From Pseudomonas baetica (lineage in GTDB: Bacteria; Pseudomonadota; Gammaproteobacteria; Pseudomonadales; Pseudomonadaceae), in contig NZ_JAIHLQ010000025.1 of the NCBI RefSeq assembly GCF_019733355.1, positions 1 through 64,000 of the forward strand: 64,000 nucleotides of DNA, written 5' to 3'. The notes beneath the pieces were generated by a model. That model made no database searches. It was not told the DNA's origin and saw nothing but the letters and a program-made list of their open reading frames with translations. The translations under genes and the position numbers were made by a program. Positions 60,927-64,000 of the stretch are shown one piece after another. The first letter of the stretch is position 1; the number at the start of each line of letters is the position of its first letter.

Positions 60927-61565
60927 TCAGCTCGCGGACACCAAGGCCTTGAGCGAGTTGTCGAACTGCTTCAACGCGCTGAGTTGCAAGTCACGTTGTT
61001 TCTCGATCTGCGCGGCAATTTGCGGCGGCGCCTGGTTGTGTACCCAGGCTGAGGGCAGCTGTTTTTCCACAGCGCCTTCAGCTTTGCCGATGTATTGCAG
61101 GTCGGCATCGTAGAAACGTGCAGTGAAACGCGCTTCGACCAGACTGTTGCGTTGGGTCAACAAGCGGTTGAACGTGTCGAGTTTGACCACGACATCCGGA
61201 CGGGCCTGTACCAAGGCATCGAGGCTGTCGTAAACGGTTACCGACAGAAACTGTTGTTGCAACGAGCTCATCAACCAGTCGATGGCCAGTTCCGGATCAG
61301 AGCTTTCGACGAAAGCTTCGCGAATCCGCGAATCGAGCGCATCTTTCGCGCCGTTGACCGCCATGGCGTGGTAACGCTCAAGGTATTGCAGGTTGTCCCG
61401 AGTGTTTTCGCTGTACAGCACACCGACGGTTTGCGAGCGCTGCAACGTGGCACTGCTGCCGGTAATCGATTGAAAGTGACACGACCGGGCATCGTCTGCG
61501 TAGGTCGGTGCAGCGGCAGCGCTCAGCAGCAGGGCGGCCAGTACCAGTCGGGTCAACGTGTTCAT
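60927..61565 (-). CDS. Secreted hypothetical protein
   Basis: A 212-residue protein with a clear signal peptide ('LVLAALLLSAAAAPTYADD'). The mature protein is alpha/beta with 'VGVLYSENTRDNLQYLERYH', 'SVTVYDSLDALVQARPDVVVKLDTF' (in part 'DSLDALVQARPDVVVK') and a helical C-terminus 'QIAAQIEKQRDLQLSALKQF'. It resembles no family I can name. It lies 86 bases upstream of the small lipoprotein gene on the same strand and could share an operon with it. An AAGGA site supports the start. Confidence 0.75.
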   Translation of the reverse strand: MNTLTRLVLAALLLSAAAAPTYADDARSCHFQSITGSSATLQRSQTVGVLYSENTRDNLQYLERYHAMAVNGAKDALDSRIREAFVESSDPELAIDWLMSSLQQQFLSVTVYDSLDALVQARPDVVVKLDTFNRLLTQRNSLVEARFTARFYDADLQYIGKAEGAVEKQLPSAWVHNQAPPQIAAQIEKQRDLQLSALKQFDNSLKALVSAS

Positions 61566-61716
61566 CGCGCAAATTCCTTGAGCTGCGTGTTCGATGGAGG
61601 CGATTTTCCGCGCATTGCCGACAAAGCAGAACTTGCGTTTCTTGATGGTCACTATTACTTCTAGCAATAGTTGCGCACCTTGCAGACTGATACACACTCA
61701 ATACAAATAGAAAAAC

Positions 61717-61983
61717 ATGAATGAGGAGTCCTCCTTGAGAACGTTTGACCTGATCCGCGACGCCGTTCTACACGACTTTCGCGAGCGAGTGGCCGAATAC
61801 CTGGTCCAGTACGAAACCGTATTGCTGGATAGAACCATCTCCGATCAGCAGTACATCCGCGATACCGCCCATCAGTTGCGCGGTTACCTGCGCGGCCTGA
61901 ACACCACACGGGTATTGGGCATGGCGGATTGGGAAGAACTGGATCGACGGATTGTCGATACGTGGCTCGCTCCCGAGCAATGA
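61717..61983 (+). CDS. Small hypothetical protein
   Basis: An 88-residue acidic helical protein ('LRTFDLIRDAVLHDFRERV', 'RDTAHQLRGYLRGLN'). No signal peptide or membrane segment. The 'HQLRGYLRGL' helix slightly recalls an HPt-like fold, but the phosphoacceptor context is not convincing. An ATG with GAATGAGGAG downstream is the likely start. The roughly 135 bases that follow show no gene. Confidence 0.6.
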   Translation: MNEESSLRTFDLIRDAVLHDFRERVAEYLVQYETVLLDRTISDQQYIRDTAHQLRGYLRGLNTTRVLGMADWEELDRRIVDTWLAPEQ

Positions 61984-62118
61984 CCTCCGGTGCCGATGCG
62001 CTGCACATCAATACGCGTTCGGCGAAAACGGCCCTAACGCTTACAATCGCCCATCTGACAGGCCTTGCAAGAAATGCCTGCGTCTGACCGGACTCACCAC
62101 GCCAGGATGACCAACCCC

Positions 62119-62613
62119 ATGTCCAGCCTCGACACCTCCCTGCAAGACAGCGCCGCGCCTGAAGGCGTTTGCTACGGCTGCGGCGGCCGCAATCCGCACG
62201 GGTTGCACATCAAAAGCCACTGGCATGAAGACGGCGTGCATGTCCTCGCCGAGCATGTACCGGACGCCAAATACTGTGGTTGGCCGGACCTGGTCTACGG
62301 CGGTTTGATCGCGATGCTGGTCGACTGCCATTCCAACTGGACGGCAATGGCCTATCACTACCGTGCGGAAAACCGCGAGCCCGGCACCCTGCCCCGCATT
62401 GACTGCGTGACCGGCAATCTCGGCATCAAGTTCATCAAACCGACGCCGATGGGCATCGCGCTGACCTTACGGGCAAAAGTCGAAGGCGAAGTCGGGCGCA
62501 AGACCCGGGTGATCTGCGAGGTGTTTGCGGGGGAGGTGCTGACAGCGGTGGGTGACTCGGTGTTTGTGCGGGTTGATACGGGGCAACTGGCCGACGCAGC
62601 ACATGGTCGCTAA
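62119..62613 (+). CDS. PaaI-type hotdog-fold thioesterase
   Basis: A 164-residue hotdog-fold protein. The core motif is 'DLVYGGLIAMLVDCHSNWTA', with the usual H-G-G replaced by Y-G-G, preceded by the loop 'CYGCGGRNPHGLHIKSHW', which carries two cysteines spaced C-x2-C. 'GNLGIKFIKPTP' is the second strand pair. PaaI-type proteins hydrolyse acyl-CoA thioesters. The start is uncertain: an AGGA lies about 11 bases before 62119, and 62107 is in frame upstream. Confidence 0.82.
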   Translation: MSSLDTSLQDSAAPEGVCYGCGGRNPHGLHIKSHWHEDGVHVLAEHVPDAKYCGWPDLVYGGLIAMLVDCHSNWTAMAYHYRAENREPGTLPRIDCVTGNLGIKFIKPTPMGIALTLRAKVEGEVGRKTRVICEVFAGEVLTAVGDSVFVRVDTGQLADAAHGR

Positions 62614-62723
62614 GTATTGGCGGCTGAAAGAAGTGCCGATGCGTATGAAAGCGCAAGTGAACCTTTTCCTGCGCGCAATCGGCGGTGGCGACCTTGAATT
62701 AAAGTGACCTGATCAGACCGTCA

Positions 62724-62759
62724 ACCTGTGGCAAGGAAGCTTGCTCCCTCGCCACAGGT
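62724..62759. repeat. REP-like palindrome
   Basis: ACCTGTGGC and its complement GCCACAGGT bracket an AGGAAGC/GCTCCCT inner stem. It is a variant of the TGTGG-type Pseudomonas REP between convergent genes. Confidence 0.65.
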
Positions 62760-62782
62760 CATCACGGCCACGATTTACAGGA

Positions 62783-64000
62783 TCAACCCTTCACATTTGC
62801 CCGCGCCGAATGCAGCTTCCTGTAGCTCTCGATCAGGCGCAAATGCCGATCCAGGCCTTCCAGTTTCATACTGGTTGGCGTCAGACCATAAAAGCGCACG
62901 CTGCCGTTTACCGAACCGATCGCCGCGTCCATCCGCTCGTTACCGAACATACGGCGGAAGTTGGCTTCGTAATCGGCCAGTTCCAGGTCTTCGTCGAGTT
63001 CCATTTCCAGCACCACGTTCACGGCTTGATAAAACAGGCCGCGCTCAACGGTGTTGTCGTTGTATTGCAGGAAGGCTTCGACCAGATCTTTGGCCTGATC
63101 AAACTTCTGCAAGGCGAGGTAGATCAGCAGGCGCAGTTCAAGAATCGTCAGCTTGCCCCACGGCGTGTTGTCGTCGAACTCGATGCCGATCAGCGTGGTG
63201 ATATCGGTGTAGTCGTCCAGCTCGCTTTTTTCCAGGCCCGTCGCCAGGTTTCGCAGACCGACTTTGCTCAGGTTGTGCAAGTTGAGGATATCGGCGCGAA
63301 ATTGCAGCGCTTTGTTGGTGTTATCCCAGATCAGGTCTTCGACCGGATAGATTTCCGAGTAGCCCGGCACCAGGATGCGGCAGGCCTTGGCGCCAATGTG
63401 CTCGTAGACCGCCATGTAGGCTTCTTTGCCCATGTCTTGGAGGATGCCGAACAGTGTGGCGGCTTCTTCGCCATTGGAGTCTTCACCTTGGCCGCAGAAG
63501 TCCCACTCGACGAATTCGAAGTCCGGTTTGGCGCTGAAAAACCGCCACGACACCACACCGCTTGAGTCAATGAAATGCTCGACGAAGTTGTTCGGCTCCG
63601 TCACGGCCTGACCCGAGAAGGTCGGCTGCGGCAGGTCGTTCAGGCCTTCGAAGCTGCGCCCTTGCAGCAATTCGGTCAGGCTGCGCTCCAGCGCGATTTC
63701 AAGGCTCGGGTGCGCGCCAAACGAAGCGAACACGCCGCCGGTGCGCGGGTTCATCAGGGTGACGCACATCACCGGGAATTCACCGCCCAGCGACGCATCC
63801 TTGACCAGCACCGGGAAACCCTGCTCTTCCAGTGCCTTGATACCGGCCAGAATGCTTGGGTATTTCTCCAGCACGTCCTGCGGTACATCCGGCAGCGCCA
63901 TTTCGCCTTCGAGGATTTCGCGCTTGACGGCGCGCTCAAAGATTTCCGACAGGCACTGCACTTGCGCTTCAGCCAAGGTGTTGCCGGCGCTCATGCCGTT
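62783..64000 (-). CDS. ycaO: YcaO domain protein, C-terminal part, cut by window edge
   Basis: The frame is open to the right edge, so the N-terminal part is missing. The 406 residues seen include 'AGNTLAEAQVQCLSEIFERAVKREI', in part 'AEAQVQCLSEIFERAVKRE', the YcaO ATP-binding signature (E-x3-E-x3-R spacing), 'GGVFASFGAHPSLEIALERSLTELLQGR' and a C-terminal helical region. E. coli YcaO has this architecture and is linked to RimO-dependent beta-methylthiolation of ribosomal protein S12. No ribosomally made peptide gene is adjacent, so a peptide-toxin pathway is unlikely. It ends after the REP-like palindrome. Confidence 0.85.
   Translation of the reverse strand, partial: NGMSAGNTLAEAQVQCLSEIFERAVKREILEGEMALPDVPQDVLEKYPSILAGIKALEEQGFPVLVKDASLGGEFPVMCVTLMNPRTGGVFASFGAHPSLEIALERSLTELLQGRSFEGLNDLPQPTFSGQAVTEPNNFVEHFIDSSGVVSWRFFSAKPDFEFVEWDFCGQGEDSNGEEAATLFGILQDMGKEAYMAVYEHIGAKACRILVPGYSEIYPVEDLIWDNTNKALQFRADILNLHNLSKVGLRNLATGLEKSELDDYTDITTLIGIEFDDNTPWGKLTILELRLLIYLALQKFDQAKDLVEAFLQYNDNTVERGLFYQAVNVVLEMELDEDLELADYEANFRRMFGNERMDAAIGSVNGSVRFYGLTPTSMKLEGLDRHLRLIESYRKLHSARANVKG

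Noticed and set aside
1..64000. CRISPR arrays
   Set aside because: No regularly spaced direct repeats of 25-40 bases and no cas-like genes were seen; the repeats present are REP-type palindromes.
62783..64000. YcaO-dependent peptide natural-product cluster
   Set aside because: No precursor peptide, E1-like partner or exporter is visible nearby, and the sequence follows the E. coli YcaO type instead.

Overview
The window looks like a chromosomal segment of a Pseudomonas of the fluorescens group. Supporting signs are GC-rich coding DNA, Pseudomonas-type REP palindromes built on a TGTGGGAGC core, a DUF1652 protein, an orphan cbb3 oxidase subunit beside a sulfite/nitrite reductase (the PA4129-PA4134 arrangement), and a PhdA/PdtB/ExbB2-type operon (the PA0691-PA0701 arrangement). 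The species assignment is an inference from gene content; no marker gene was compared.

Layout. 1-7.4 kb is a type VI secretion (T6SS) effector island: VgrG tail, DUF4123 chaperone, a VasX-like pore-forming effector, and two tandem membrane paralogs that are probably immunity proteins. Each paralog is followed by an orphan copy of the effector C-terminus. 7.5-10.5 kb holds small housekeeping genes (YciI, cold-shock protein, lipoproteins). 10.6-14.7 kb is the DUF934/reductase pair facing an orphan ccoN. 14.8-17.9 kb holds a racemase, an acetyltransferase and a LysR regulator. 17.9-27.0 kb is one long minus-strand operon: PhdA-like protein, TpsB transporter, a DUF2341-LamG-ExbB fusion, ExbD, TonB, porin, coiled-coil protein, YbjN-like protein and PpiC-type foldase. 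No TpsA exoprotein is seen. 27.4-33.1 kb holds gapN, FUSC, DMT transporter, Lrp regulator, YceK and BI-1 genes.

33.2-39.6 kb is best read as an old genomic island at tRNA-Ser(TGA). The 3' half of the tRNA and its terminator recur, degenerate, at 39.47-39.57 kb. Between the two copies lie an aldehyde dehydrogenase with its LysR regulator, broken aldo/keto reductase and LysR remnants, and a standalone OLD-like ATPase/TOPRIM protein flanked by inverted 24-bp repeats. 39.7-47 kb holds further regulators and redox enzymes, including a cytochrome c remnant whose heme motif has lost its first cysteine. 47.7-49.8 kb carries rlhA and tRNA-Gln. 50-54.5 kb is a four-gene phosphonate/selenate-like ABC transporter with a GlxA-type regulator facing away from it. 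54.5-64 kb holds mixed stress and signalling genes and the end of a YcaO-type gene cut by the window edge.

The items most worth following are the effector/immunity duplication, the Phd-transposase-domain fusion heading the TPS/TonB operon, the ExbB fused to a LamG-like periplasmic region, and the tRNA-Ser island with its OLD-like ATPase.
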